Shown piece after piece: positions 45,130 through 54,270 of a stretch of 64,000 nucleotides of DNA (positions are counted from its first letter, which is position 1; each line of letters opens with the position of its first letter). The position numbers and the translations under genes were made by a program. The notes below the pieces were generated by a model. The model saw only the letters and a list, made by a program, of their open reading frames with translations, was not told the DNA's origin and made no database searches. Source of the stretch: Ruminiclostridium papyrosolvens DSM 2782 (GTDB lineage: Bacteria > Bacillota > Clostridia > Acetivibrionales > DSM-1351); assembly GCF_029318685.1 (NCBI RefSeq), contig NZ_CP119677.1, positions 1,714,001-1,778,000 on the forward strand, written 5' to 3'.

Positions 45130-45873
45130 TTGGTTGACTATAACGAATATTCTATTCCGCTGCAATTAAAGCTATTATATGCACTATCAGCTGCAGCGGT
45201 TGTATTTGCAGTATCTTACATGTTTTACAGGAGCATTGTCATTTCAGTGATAATAAGCCCGTCAGGTATATGTTATTTGCGGTACAAAAGAAAACAGATA
45301 ATATATAAAAGAAAAAGAGAACTTAATTTGCAATTTAAAGATTTACTCATATCTCTTGCATCATCCTTATCAGCAGGAAAACCTTTGGAAAAGTCTTTTG
45401 TAGGAGCACTTTCAGACCTTTATGTTTTATATCCCAGTGATGATGCACACATAGTCAGAGAAACGAAGATAATTATAAATAAGCTGTCTCTGAATGTAAG
45501 TATCGAGGATGCAATTTCAGAGTTTGCAGACCGTTCTGATATAGATGACATAAAAAACTTCTCAGATGTAATTATAATATGCAAAAGGACTGGTGGGAAT
45601 CTGGTTGAAGCAATTAAGAATTCATCGAGAATAATAAGCGAAAAAATTGAAATGAAACAGGAAATAGAAACCTTACTTTCATCCAGAAGATTTGAACAGA
45701 AAATTTTAAATATTATGCCAATAGCAATGATTTTTATTTTATCAACAACTGCAGGAGAATATATAAAACCGGTATTTATTACTGTTACAGGTAGAATAGC
45801 TGTAACACTTTGTTTGGTTCTTCTTATAGTAGCATATTTGATTTCAAATAAAATAATGAATATAAAACTGTGA
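45130..45873 (+). CDS. tadB: TadB-like inner-membrane platform protein
   Basis: 247-residue T2SSF-domain protein. Membrane helices near the N-terminus (LLYALSAAAVVFAVSYM) and near the C-terminus flank a cytosolic helical domain (LQFKDLLISLASSLSAGKPL, VIIICKRTGGNLVEAIKNSS). The order tadA-tadB-tadC is standard. With TadC it forms the platform that TadA drives. Start is TTG 45130 with GGAGG upstream, 11 bp after tadA. Confidence 0.9.
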   Translation: MVDYNEYSIPLQLKLLYALSAAAVVFAVSYMFYRSIVISVIISPSGICYLRYKRKQIIYKRKRELNLQFKDLLISLASSLSAGKPLEKSFVGALSDLYVLYPSDDAHIVRETKIIINKLSLNVSIEDAISEFADRSDIDDIKNFSDVIIICKRTGGNLVEAIKNSSRIISEKIEMKQEIETLLSSRRFEQKILNIMPIAMIFILSTTAGEYIKPVFITVTGRIAVTLCLVLLIVAYLISNKIMNIKL

Positions 45874-45879
45874 GGTGTT

Positions 45880-46770
45880 ATGTCTAAATTATTGATTTTG
45901 ACTGGAATTATTTTAGTTGTTTACATAATAACTTTTACTGTTATTTTAATTAAGTATTATTCTAATTACTCTAAATACTGTAGCGTATTAAAATCAAAGG
46001 AGTATCGCCTAAAAAGCTTGTTGCCCTTCGGTCTGTTTATATTGGATAAATCCAGATACTCCTTTAATTCTGCATATGACAGAAGGACTATAGGAAGGAT
46101 TAGTGAAATATACGGACAGGAATATTCAGCTTTTTATATAAGAATATTTCATGCGAAAAAAATTGTACTATTGGCTTTAATTATTCCCGTTGAATTACTG
46201 GTGGGGATTTTATCTGATTATCAGGCTGCATTTAATATTTACATAACGTTTTTATTCGGTTTAATGTTAGTTCTGGATGATACCATATTAACCAATAAGG
46301 TTAAAAAACGTCGTTTGGAAATACAGTTGGAGTTTCCTGATTTTATAAATAAACTTACACTGTTACTTAATGCAGGATTGACAATGTCTAAGGCATGGGA
46401 AAAGATTTCTTTGGACAGCAAAAAAGTGTCTGCTTTCCATAAAGAAGTGAAAAAAACAGTAGCTCAGCTAAAAACAGGTGTAAGCGAAGCAGAGGCCTTT
46501 GGAGAATTTGCAAAAAGGCTAAAAACACCTGAAATATCTAGAGTTATGTCAATAATTATTCAAAATTCAAAAAAGGGAGGGTACGATCTTGTAATGACCT
46601 TGAAGCTTCAGTCTAATGAAAGCTGGGAAATTCGAAAAAACGCTGTAAGAAGACTTGGAGAGGAAGCCTCTACAAAGCTTTTGTTTCCTATGATGATAAT
46701 GTTTTTTGCAATAATTATCATTGTAGTTACACCCGCATTAATTTCTATGCAGGGAATATCAAATTTTTAG
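45880..46770 (+). CDS. tadC: TadC-like inner-membrane platform protein
   Basis: 296-residue T2SSF-domain partner of TadB. It has membrane segments at the N-terminus, in the middle (IVLLALIIPVELLVGI) and at the C-terminus (LLFPMMIMFFAIIIIVVTPA), with the F domain between (QLEFPDFINKLTLLLNAGLT, KKGGYDLVMTLKLQS, then RRLGEEASTKLLFPM). Starts 6 bp after tadB. Complete for the family. Confidence 0.9.
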   Translation: MSKLLILTGIILVVYIITFTVILIKYYSNYSKYCSVLKSKEYRLKSLLPFGLFILDKSRYSFNSAYDRRTIGRISEIYGQEYSAFYIRIFHAKKIVLLALIIPVELLVGILSDYQAAFNIYITFLFGLMLVLDDTILTNKVKKRRLEIQLEFPDFINKLTLLLNAGLTMSKAWEKISLDSKKVSAFHKEVKKTVAQLKTGVSEAEAFGEFAKRLKTPEISRVMSIIIQNSKKGGYDLVMTLKLQSNESWEIRKNAVRRLGEEASTKLLFPMMIMFFAIIIIVVTPALISMQGISNF

Positions 46771-46803
46771 AAAATTATTTATTAACGAATAAGGAGGATT
46801 TAA

Positions 46804-47013
46804 ATGATTGCAGCATTAAAAAGATTTATAAGAGAAGAAGATGGTATGGGAACAGTTGAAGTTATTATTATCATTGCTGTTCTTGTGGGAGTGGCTCTGC
46901 TTTTTAGAAAACAGCTGATTACTTTTGTAAACGGAATAATAAAAAATTTGTTTCCTGATGCAGGCAAGCTTGAGGACAACAGAAATGGCGCTGATATAAA
47001 GCTTTTAGGTTAG
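46804..47013 (+). CDS. flp: Flp-type pilin (Flp1-like)
   Basis: 69-residue probable main pilin subunit. The N-terminus EEDGMGTVEVIIIIAVLVGV shows a prepilin cleavage site: Gly14 followed by Met, Gly, Thr, Val, with Glu at mature position +5 and then a hydrophobic helix. The mature protein would be about 55 residues with a short polar tail. This fits the Flp1-like family of Gram-positive Tad loci. A strong ribosome site (AAGGAGG) precedes it, suggesting high translation, as expected for a structural subunit. Confidence 0.88.
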   Translation: MIAALKRFIREEDGMGTVEVIIIIAVLVGVALLFRKQLITFVNGIIKNLFPDAGKLEDNRNGADIKLLG

Positions 47014-47023
47014 GTATATCAAT

Positions 47024-47620
47024 ATGAAAAATACTAAAGGCAGTTTTACTGTTGAAGCTTCACTGGTTTTTTCTGTAGTTTTTCTTATGGTGTCTGCATT
47101 TGTACACCTATTTGTAATAATGTATCAATATGTAAATGTACAAAGCATAGCTGATGAAGCAGCAACTAAAGGGGCGTACTATTATGTTAATGAGACAGCA
47201 GAAAATTACAGTTCATATAAAATAAACGAACTGTACTGGAGAATTTACGATACAGATAAAGGCAAAAAGATAAATGCGATTAGTAATTATGTGAATAAAT
47301 TATTGGACAAGTCTGTTTTTCCCGCAGAGAATAAAGTCTATGTAAGTACAAAAAACAAGATTCTCATGAAAAATATAAATATAGAAATTCAAGAGGAATA
47401 CCCTCTCACGGTGGGCAACATGCTTGATATTTTTGGTCTTTCACCTGTACTAAGTCTTAGAGCTGTGTCTACTTCTCCAATGGATGACAATACAGAATTT
47501 ATAAGAAATATGGATATTGTTAAAGACATACATAACTGTATTCAGAACAGGGATAGCAAGTGGATTGGAGAGGATACAAAGCCAGACGACATAATTAAAA
47601 AAATGTTGAAGAAAAAATAA
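47024..47620 (+). CDS. TadE-like pseudopilin
   Basis: 198-residue protein. Its start NTKGSFTVEASLVFSVVFLM has the TadE pattern: Gly6, four residues, Glu at +5, then a membrane helix. The rest is an extracellular domain without recognised fold. TadE/TadF/TadG proteins are minor pilin-like parts of Tad pili, processed by the same prepilin peptidase. Ten bp after flp. Confidence 0.82.
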   Translation: MKNTKGSFTVEASLVFSVVFLMVSAFVHLFVIMYQYVNVQSIADEAATKGAYYYVNETAENYSSYKINELYWRIYDTDKGKKINAISNYVNKLLDKSVFPAENKVYVSTKNKILMKNINIEIQEEYPLTVGNMLDIFGLSPVLSLRAVSTSPMDDNTEFIRNMDIVKDIHNCIQNRDSKWIGEDTKPDDIIKKMLKKK

Positions 47621-47630
47621 AGGAGAAATT

Positions 47631-49778
47631 ATGGTGGGCCATCATAAAACTAAAGGTGCAATAACAGTGTTTTTAAGCATAGTTTTGTCTGCTGTATTTC
47701 TGGTTATAGGAACATTCACTGAGGGAGCCAGACTAAGGCTCGCTCATTCACATGTGCAAAGGGCAAGTAAATCTGCCCTTTCCTCAGTACTTGCAAATTA
47801 TAACAATGATTTAAAAGATGAGTATGGACTTTTTGGAGTTTATTTGGATGAGGACTCAATACTGGAAACCTTTGAAGATTATTTCAGCAAAAATCTCGGA
47901 ATTGTTGGTGTGGGAAAATCCATGTATGATTTTTGCATAGATGATATTAAACTTGACAATCCATACAGTCTTGAGAATAAAGATGTATTCCATAAACAGA
48001 TAATGGAGTTCATGAAGTACAGGGCACCTTTTGAATTGGCCACTGAACTTATTGAAAAGGTAAAAGGAATCAAGAATATTTCAAAAGGAGCAAATCTATA
48101 CAGCCGGAAAATACAGACAGACAAGCAGGCAGCAGAAATAGGAGAAATACAGCTTTTACTTGAGAACAAAACACAGAGAATAAATGACAAAAATTTGCCG
48201 GTTCAACTATCAAAGCTTAAAAATGATTACAAAAAACAAAATGAAGTTCTAAATGAAAAAAATATAAGTCTACAAAACATCGAAATTGCTTTTACAGGTG
48301 AAACAGATATAAAGAAAAAAGAGGATATAGGTAAATTGCTCCAAAATATACGGGAGGAGATACAAAGTGTAAATATCAAAAAAAATAATATTAAAAGCAA
48401 TATTCTTGAGGAAGTAAATGTATTCAAATCATTAAATTCCGAAGCTTTAAAAGAAGTTGATACTATCGCTGCGAAGACAAAAGGTCTTTGTGACAGGATT
48501 AACGGGGAAATGAAACAACTTGAAGAAAATGAGGAAGAAATCCCTGAACTTCAAAATTCATATAAAGACAGTATGAAGGAGATTAAAAGCTACGTGGTGC
48601 AAGACAATTCAAAGATTCTTTTAGAGAACTTCAATCAGAATATAGAAAATTGCAATAAAATATTAAACTCTGTGGAGAGGGAAGAAGAATTTCTGAATTC
48701 ACTTGATAAATTTTCAACTACACATATGGAAAAGTACTCCTTTGGCAGAACACAAACTTCCAATTCACAGGATAAGGACAACCGTAAAATAGCCTCAAAA
48801 TTGCTAAAGGAAGCTTTTGATATGGAGGAAGCTTCAATAAAAATACCTCAGAACCTGTTAGAAAACCTGCCTTCAAAAAAATCAGGTTCCCAGGATGAAC
48901 CCCAAGTTAGAACTTGGGATAGAATGGACTTTGAAGATGAAAGCTGTGCCCTTGATAATTTTAACTATATAGCAGATAAAGATAATATTTTAGGTAATAT
49001 AATTAATAAAGTATCAGAGGAGCTTTTCTTTAACGAGTACATTATGGGAACTTTTAAACATGGAGTACCCATTTTGAAAGGCCAGACAGAGAAAGATGCT
49101 TACAATTTAAGGTCAAGAGAAAAATCAAAGAGAACATCGTTTTTTACAAACTTTGAGGTGGAATACATAATAAACGGTAATAAAGATGAAGCAGTAAATT
49201 CAAGATTAACAAAATCAGAAATATTGGCTATAAGGCTTATCGCAAATGCTCTAAACATATATTCTGACAAATCAAAAACTGCAAGGGCTACAAGTCTGGC
49301 AGCAGCATTAAGTGCTTGGTGTGCCGGTCTGTCAACACCACTGATTCAGACAATGCTGATTTTTTCATGGGCTACTTTTGAGTCACTGTATGATATTAAT
49401 GTACTTGAAAAAGGGGGAAAAGTCCCGCTATTTAAGACTAATGACCAATGGGTGACTGATATTTCAGGAGCTGTAGGAAAAAGAGAGGCAAACAAATCAG
49501 AAAATGACAACTTGTGCCTTAGTTATCAGGATTACTTAAAAATATTTCTTGTGACTATGAATAAAGACAAAAAGCTTACCAGAGTGCAAGACCTTGTCCA
49601 GTTAAACAATAATGTTAAATCTCAGGGATTTCTACTGGAGGATTGTAAGGTGTTTCTTAAAGCTGATACAACGGTTTCCATAAAACATATCTTTGTTTCA
49701 TTTCCAATGTTTACTGCTGATTCCAGAAGAAATATCAGCCGCTCATATATTAATGAAAGTATGTACCTTGGCTATTAA
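47631..49778 (+). CDS. DUF5702-type Tad-associated protein
   Basis: 715-residue protein, unusually large for the locus. The N-terminus TKGAITVFLSIVLSAVFLVI looks like the TadE/TadG helix, but the +5 position after Gly9 is Phe instead of Glu. Residues about 170-340 are rich in Lys, Glu, Asn and Leu in heptad-like order and probably form a long coiled coil. A more ordered C-terminal domain follows. This fits DUF5702 proteins seen in clostridial Tad loci; no biochemical function is known to me. A role as TadG-like extracellular or anchoring component is inference. Ribosome site AGGAG. Confidence 0.7.
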   Translation: MVGHHKTKGAITVFLSIVLSAVFLVIGTFTEGARLRLAHSHVQRASKSALSSVLANYNNDLKDEYGLFGVYLDEDSILETFEDYFSKNLGIVGVGKSMYDFCIDDIKLDNPYSLENKDVFHKQIMEFMKYRAPFELATELIEKVKGIKNISKGANLYSRKIQTDKQAAEIGEIQLLLENKTQRINDKNLPVQLSKLKNDYKKQNEVLNEKNISLQNIEIAFTGETDIKKKEDIGKLLQNIREEIQSVNIKKNNIKSNILEEVNVFKSLNSEALKEVDTIAAKTKGLCDRINGEMKQLEENEEEIPELQNSYKDSMKEIKSYVVQDNSKILLENFNQNIENCNKILNSVEREEEFLNSLDKFSTTHMEKYSFGRTQTSNSQDKDNRKIASKLLKEAFDMEEASIKIPQNLLENLPSKKSGSQDEPQVRTWDRMDFEDESCALDNFNYIADKDNILGNIINKVSEELFFNEYIMGTFKHGVPILKGQTEKDAYNLRSREKSKRTSFFTNFEVEYIINGNKDEAVNSRLTKSEILAIRLIANALNIYSDKSKTARATSLAAALSAWCAGLSTPLIQTMLIFSWATFESLYDINVLEKGGKVPLFKTNDQWVTDISGAVGKREANKSENDNLCLSYQDYLKIFLVTMNKDKKLTRVQDLVQLNNNVKSQGFLLEDCKVFLKADTTVSIKHIFVSFPMFTADSRRNISRSYINESMYLGY

Positions 49779-49792
49779 AGGGGGCTTTATAT

Positions 49793-50854
49793 GTGAAAAG
49801 AAAGGACTTGGGGGAAAAAGGGTCTATAACAGTAGAAGCTGCAATATGTTTACCATTTTTTATTATTGTTGTAGTTTCATTTGTTTTTTTAATAAAAGTA
49901 TATTTAGCACATGAGATAGTTCAACATGCTTTAACAGGGGCTTGTAACGAAATGAGCGTGTACGGTCTCATGTATTATAGTACAGATGCAGAGGAGTTGG
50001 TAGGGGGATTGGAGAAATTCTTAGATTCCGAAAAAGTAAGCAATGCACTTGAACATACGGGATTACTACCGTATGTTCAGGAATTCGGAAAGAACACCAC
50101 GGATTACCTCAGGGCGCAGGCTGTATTGGTTCCAATTTCAAAAATTCTTGTAAGAGAATATCTTGGTAATTCATTATATAAAGCAGATTTAAGACTGAAA
50201 CATTTAAACATCTCTAAAGGGTTTGAGGGGCTTAATTTTACTCACAGCAGAATGCTCGCTGATGGTAAAAGTATAGATATTGTTGCCCAATATCAGTTGG
50301 AGTTTCCGTTTCTTGCAAAATTGCTGCCCGCGATTAAAATAACTCAGACCTCTTCCGCTTGTATTTGGGCAGGGGAAGAGGGAGTAAATTCATTAAAAGG
50401 TGACAGTGAAGAGACTGAACAATGTGTCTGGAATTTGGATAAGATTAAAAGAGGCCGGGAAATACGAAGACTTCAGGGAGCAAATTTACCCTTCAATTTT
50501 CCTGTAATATCAAAGTATGAAAATGGATTAGCCGCCAGTATTAAAAGCCTTAATCTTGATGAAGTATATTACCATAACACGGTTAATCTTCAGAATAAGA
50601 TAAAGGGGTATATCAGAAAACTTCAGGAGTTTAATGGTGGGAAAAGCGGTTCAGTCACAATAGATGGCAGCCAAGTATATAGAAAAGAGCTGATATTGGT
50701 GGTACCTGAAACAGATATTACCGGTCCGCAGCTTAGAACCCTCAATAATTGTGTAGATATTGCAAAAGAGAATGGCATTAGTTTAAAAATAGTAAAGGCT
50801 TACGGTAAACAAAATAATGCAAAAAATGGAGAGGACAATGGAAAGAGTACTTGA
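49793..50854 (+). CDS. TadE/TadG-like pseudopilin
   Basis: 353-residue protein beginning with EKGSITVEAAICLPFFIIVV: Gly10, then Ser-Ile-Thr-Val-Glu with Glu at +5 and a membrane helix, the TadE-type prepilin pattern. A large extracellular domain of about 300 residues follows. It contains GSVTIDGSQVYRKELILVV near the end but no catalytic motif I recognise. Probably a minor pilin or tip protein. It starts with GTG and its 3' end overlaps the next gene by 17 bases. Confidence 0.75.
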   Translation: MKRKDLGEKGSITVEAAICLPFFIIVVVSFVFLIKVYLAHEIVQHALTGACNEMSVYGLMYYSTDAEELVGGLEKFLDSEKVSNALEHTGLLPYVQEFGKNTTDYLRAQAVLVPISKILVREYLGNSLYKADLRLKHLNISKGFEGLNFTHSRMLADGKSIDIVAQYQLEFPFLAKLLPAIKITQTSSACIWAGEEGVNSLKGDSEETEQCVWNLDKIKRGREIRRLQGANLPFNFPVISKYENGLAASIKSLNLDEVYYHNTVNLQNKIKGYIRKLQEFNGGKSGSVTIDGSQVYRKELILVVPETDITGPQLRTLNNCVDIAKENGISLKIVKAYGKQNNAKNGEDNGKST

Positions 50855-51392
50855 GAAAAAGAATATAAACTTAAGAAAATTAACAGCGGCTATAATCTGT
50901 ATTGTTGTATGGACAGCAGGGACTATTAAAACAGCCGGTTTTTTGAATATGTCAAAGATGGCGGCTGCTATAGAGGTACTATTGATTGTACAGCTTTTGG
51001 CAGCACTCTGGGATATAAACGACATGACAATCCCATTAAAAATCACTGTCCCTGCACTGTCAGCCGGCGTAGGTATTGTGGCCTTAACAGGGCGATTTTC
51101 GGAAGGAATGGCAGCTTCAATTGTTGCATTTATACTTATGAAACTTTTGACTATCATTTCTCGAAATCAGGTTGGGGGAGGAGATATTGCGATTATGACT
51201 GTAACGGGACTTTATACTGGAATAAGTACTTTGATTTCCATACTGTTTACTGCCGTAACTTTAGCCGGGATATTTTCCACAATTTTTATTCTTTGCGGGA
51301 AAGCCCATAAGAAAACGGAGATACCCTTTGCTCCGTTTATACTTTCTGCAACAGTAATGTTGATTTTAATAGGTTATGTACAGTACATATAA
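50838..51392 (+). CDS. Prepilin peptidase, A24 family (TadV/CpaA-like), copy 1
   Basis: About 184-residue membrane aspartic peptidase with five or six helices. The two catalytic Asp are in LWDINDMTIPL and in the GxGD motif (NQVGGGDIAIM). It would remove the leader of Flp and TadE-like proteins on the cytosolic side. I choose ATG 50838, just after GGAGAGG; in-frame ATGs at 50817 and 50826 precede that site. A second A24 gene follows at 52816. Compared with copy 2 this one has GGGDIA instead of GAGDIK. Confidence 0.8.
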   Translation: MERVLEKKNINLRKLTAAIICIVVWTAGTIKTAGFLNMSKMAAAIEVLLIVQLLAALWDINDMTIPLKITVPALSAGVGIVALTGRFSEGMAASIVAFILMKLLTIISRNQVGGGDIAIMTVTGLYTGISTLISILFTAVTLAGIFSTIFILCGKAHKKTEIPFAPFILSATVMLILIGYVQYI

Positions 51393-51421
51393 ATAAATAA
51401 AAAATGTCGGGGTGATGTAAA

Positions 51422-52780
51422 TTGATAGATATGCTTGAAGAAAATTATGACATTCAATATGAGAATGATTCAATATCAAATTATCTGGTATTAAGGTTAA
51501 AAAGATGCAGAGAATTAATAGACTATCAGGTTCAAATGTTGCTGAATAACAAGATACAAGGGCTTCTAGGCTTTCATGTAAATTATGTTGGCAATCAAAT
51601 AAATTGCTTTTATGATATTACCTCAAAGTGTACCCTTGTTAACATAATGAATCGAAAAAGGTATAACCGTAATGAATTTTTGATTACAATGTTAATGATT
51701 GCAAAAAGTATAATAGGAATTAAGAATTATTTATTAAATGATAACAACATAGTATTGGATGAAAATAATATTTATGTAGACCCGGAAACAATGAATTTAT
51801 TTTTTGTATATTTACCATTTGAAAACAATACAAACGACATCAAAACCTTTTTGCTTAATATAATTATTAAACTAGCCAAATTTCAAGAGGAAGACTGCGA
51901 CAATTATATTCAAAAAATTCTGGAAAACATAAAAAGTGAAATGTTTAATCTAATTCGTCTGAAAGAACTATTGGAAAATCTCTTGGGACAGGACATAAAA
52001 AGAAATATACCCAATACAAGCCCTGTTATTACAGAAAAGAAGACAGCCGAAAAGTCAAAACCTCAAATCAAAAGAGGCGAGATCAAAATACCAAATCTGC
52101 CATCAAAAGAAAGTTCCGGCACAAACGTAGACATAAAGTCTAAAGCTTCTTTAAAAGTATTCAATAAAATAAGTCTTACCCCAATAGTTCTTCAGCCGGT
52201 AGTTTTAGTTATTCTTATTTTTGTTTTATCAAGTAAGTTCGTAAGAATGTCAGAGAATCCTAAAACTACTGCAATAATTTTAGCATTAATCCTTATTGGA
52301 ATAGATATTTTAGCTATCAGAATTTTGAGTGAAAAGAAAACAGAAAGTTCAGAAGACTATAAACCTTTAAAGTACATTACTGAAAAAATGCGTGAAGACG
52401 ATAAAAAGGTTCAGGAAATGCATAATAATAAAGAAAACTGTAGTGGAGGTGAAACGGTTATTCTTACCCAAAACAGACCTCACGACACGCCATACATGCA
52501 AGAACGAGAGGGCGAGGACATAATAAAAGTTGACAAAAACAGTATATTAGTTGGCAGGATGGGAAGTTTTGTAGACCATATAATAGATAATAATGCCGTG
52601 GGAAAGGTTCATGCAGAAATTTTACACGAAGATGATTCATACTTTATTATGGATTGTAGTTCACGAAACGGAACTTATTTGAATGACGATAGAATAAAGC
52701 CTAATACAAAGGTAAAAGTTAACAATAATGATGTTATACGATTTGCGAACAAGGAGTTTACTTTTATAATTCCATTTTAG
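51422..52780 (+). CDS. Membrane FHA-domain protein with N-terminal DUF6382-like domain
   Basis: 452 residues. The first about 200 form a soluble domain resembling DUF6382 (IQGLLGFHVNYVGNQINCFY, NNIVLDENNIYVDPETMNLF). A linker leads to two membrane helices (about 262-280 and 290-310), then an FHA domain (about 380-450). The FHA fold shows LVGRMG and SSRNGTYLNDDRI, but the phosphothreonine-contact Ser of the usual SxxH motif is replaced (AVGKVHAEI). FHA domains bind phosphothreonine peptides, so a Ser/Thr kinase input to pilus assembly is conceivable; none is encoded here. Sits between the two prepilin peptidase genes. Confidence 0.78.
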   Translation: MIDMLEENYDIQYENDSISNYLVLRLKRCRELIDYQVQMLLNNKIQGLLGFHVNYVGNQINCFYDITSKCTLVNIMNRKRYNRNEFLITMLMIAKSIIGIKNYLLNDNNIVLDENNIYVDPETMNLFFVYLPFENNTNDIKTFLLNIIIKLAKFQEEDCDNYIQKILENIKSEMFNLIRLKELLENLLGQDIKRNIPNTSPVITEKKTAEKSKPQIKRGEIKIPNLPSKESSGTNVDIKSKASLKVFNKISLTPIVLQPVVLVILIFVLSSKFVRMSENPKTTAIILALILIGIDILAIRILSEKKTESSEDYKPLKYITEKMREDDKKVQEMHNNKENCSGGETVILTQNRPHDTPYMQEREGEDIIKVDKNSILVGRMGSFVDHIIDNNAVGKVHAEILHEDDSYFIMDCSSRNGTYLNDDRIKPNTKVKVNNNDVIRFANKEFTFIIPF

Positions 52781-52815
52781 TAGTTTATAATTAACATTAA
52801 AGAAGTTGGTATTAC

Positions 52816-53319
52816 ATGATTAAATACATTATTCTTTTTATAGTGTTACTGTTTTCAGTATTAAGTGACATAAGAACATCAAAAATCAGAAATATATATA
52901 CGGTATCCGCTATTATTGCCGGGATAGGGATTAATACTTATTTTTCAGGAATATATGGGTTCAAGGAAAGTATAAAAGGTAGCATTGTTCCTGTATTGAT
53001 ATTGGGGGTATTCTTTTGTGCAAGACTCATAGGAGCGGGGGACATAAAGCTGTACTCAAGCGTTGGAGCTGTTTTGGGCATAGACTTTGTAATTATGGCA
53101 GCGGCATACTCCTTCTTGGTTTGCGGCTTATATTCGTTGGCAATATTGTGTATAAAGAGGAGAGTTTTAAGCACATTGGTTCCATTTTTTTCGGAAATTA
53201 AAATATGTTTTATTACACAGAGCCTTTCTGTTTTTGAAAACAAAACAACCCGTACAGTTGTCAGAATGTCTCCTGCAATTGCAGCGGGCTGCATATTTCA
53301 GATAGTATTAACTTTGTAA
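52816..53319 (+). CDS. Prepilin peptidase, A24 family (TadV/CpaA-like), copy 2
   Basis: 167-residue polytopic membrane peptidase. The catalytic Asp are in FSVLSDIRTSKIRN and in the GxGD motif IGAGDIKLYSSVGAVLG, a better match to canonical CpaA/TadV than copy 1. Probably processes the prepilin-like proteins of this locus. Last gene of the Tad locus; its 3' end overlaps the converging patatin gene by 12 bases, and no terminator is obvious. Confidence 0.85.
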   Translation: MIKYIILFIVLLFSVLSDIRTSKIRNIYTVSAIIAGIGINTYFSGIYGFKESIKGSIVPVLILGVFFCARLIGAGDIKLYSSVGAVLGIDFVIMAAAYSFLVCGLYSLAILCIKRRVLSTLVPFFSEIKICFITQSLSVFENKTTRTVVRMSPAIAAGCIFQIVLTL

Positions 53320-54183
53320 TGAGGAAAAATTGCTGCAGTCTCCGCAAAGTTGGATTAGTTCAGAGTATTTTTCTTCGGCATCTTTGTAACCTTCAACATA
53401 GAGCTTTTTCAGATTTTCAGGATTTCTTTCAAACCTTGAGATTTCAATTGGTTTCTTCGGTCTGATAATCACGGCTTTATTTTCTTCTTCCAACTTTTCA
53501 GCCAACTTTACGCTTTCATTATAGTAAATATGCCTGTTCTTAATTGTTTGTGAAAGATTAGGGTAATTTTTGAGCTTAAATTTATACATTGGATAAAATT
53601 TATTTGGTTTCTTCTCATAACCCTTGTGCCGTGTGAGAATAACAACATGTTTGTCAAATCCGTTATGGACAGAATAGTGAATGGGAATAGAGTCAGAAGG
53701 GCCTCCGTCAACCAGTTTTCTTCCTGCGGCTTCAACTATGGGAGAAACCAAAGGAATTGAGCTGGAAGCCCTTACATAGACATCATCAACTCTCATATCT
53801 TTTACGGGAGCATAGTAACTCTTACCTGTTTCACAATCTGTAGCTACAACTGTAAGGTTGCAATCGGAGTTTTTAAATTTATCGTAATCAAAGGGAATAA
53901 GCTTATTAGGAATATCATCAAAAAGAAAGTCCATATTAAAAATAGAACCTCTTGTAAAAAGACCCTTAATACTTAGATAACGATCATCGTTGCAATATCC
54001 GGCATTAATCTCAAGATTTCTGCCACGCTGTCCTGTAATGTATGAAACGGAGTTGCAGGCTCCTGCTGATACTCCTACGATATCCTTAAAAAACATTTTA
54101 TGGTCAAGAAAGCAGTCCAAAACGCCTGCGGTATATAATCCACGCATACCGCCACCTTCAAGGACTAAATTTACTTTATTCAT
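53308..54183 (-). CDS. Patatin-like phospholipase family protein
   Basis: 291-residue serine lipid hydrolase of the RssA/YjjU type. Oxyanion loop LVLEGGGMRGLYTAGVLD, nucleophile elbow GVSAGACN and the catalytic Asp in LVDGGPSDSIPI are all present. These enzymes act on phospholipids or lysophospholipids with a Ser-Asp dyad. I choose the ATG at 54183 (MNKVNLVLEGGG), which has AAGGAG 12 bases upstream, rather than the ATG at 54210, which has none. Not linked functionally to the Tad locus as far as can be seen. Confidence 0.9.
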   Translation of the reverse strand: MNKVNLVLEGGGMRGLYTAGVLDCFLDHKMFFKDIVGVSAGACNSVSYITGQRGRNLEINAGYCNDDRYLSIKGLFTRGSIFNMDFLFDDIPNKLIPFDYDKFKNSDCNLTVVATDCETGKSYYAPVKDMRVDDVYVRASSSIPLVSPIVEAAGRKLVDGGPSDSIPIHYSVHNGFDKHVVILTRHKGYEKKPNKFYPMYKFKLKNYPNLSQTIKNRHIYYNESVKLAEKLEEENKAVIIRPKKPIEISRFERNPENLKKLYVEGYKDAEEKYSELIQLCGDCSNFSSLQS

Positions 54184-54270
54184 TATTACGTTACTCTCCT
54201 TTACTTCCATGCTGTTTTAATGAATTATAACTCTTTTGTCTGAAGGATTCAATGGAGCAAATTTAGTTTT

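Noticed and set aside
47879-48190. Minus-strand frame inside the DUF5702 gene
   Set aside because: Overlaps a long, well-supported plus-strand gene in AT-rich coding DNA; no independent evidence.
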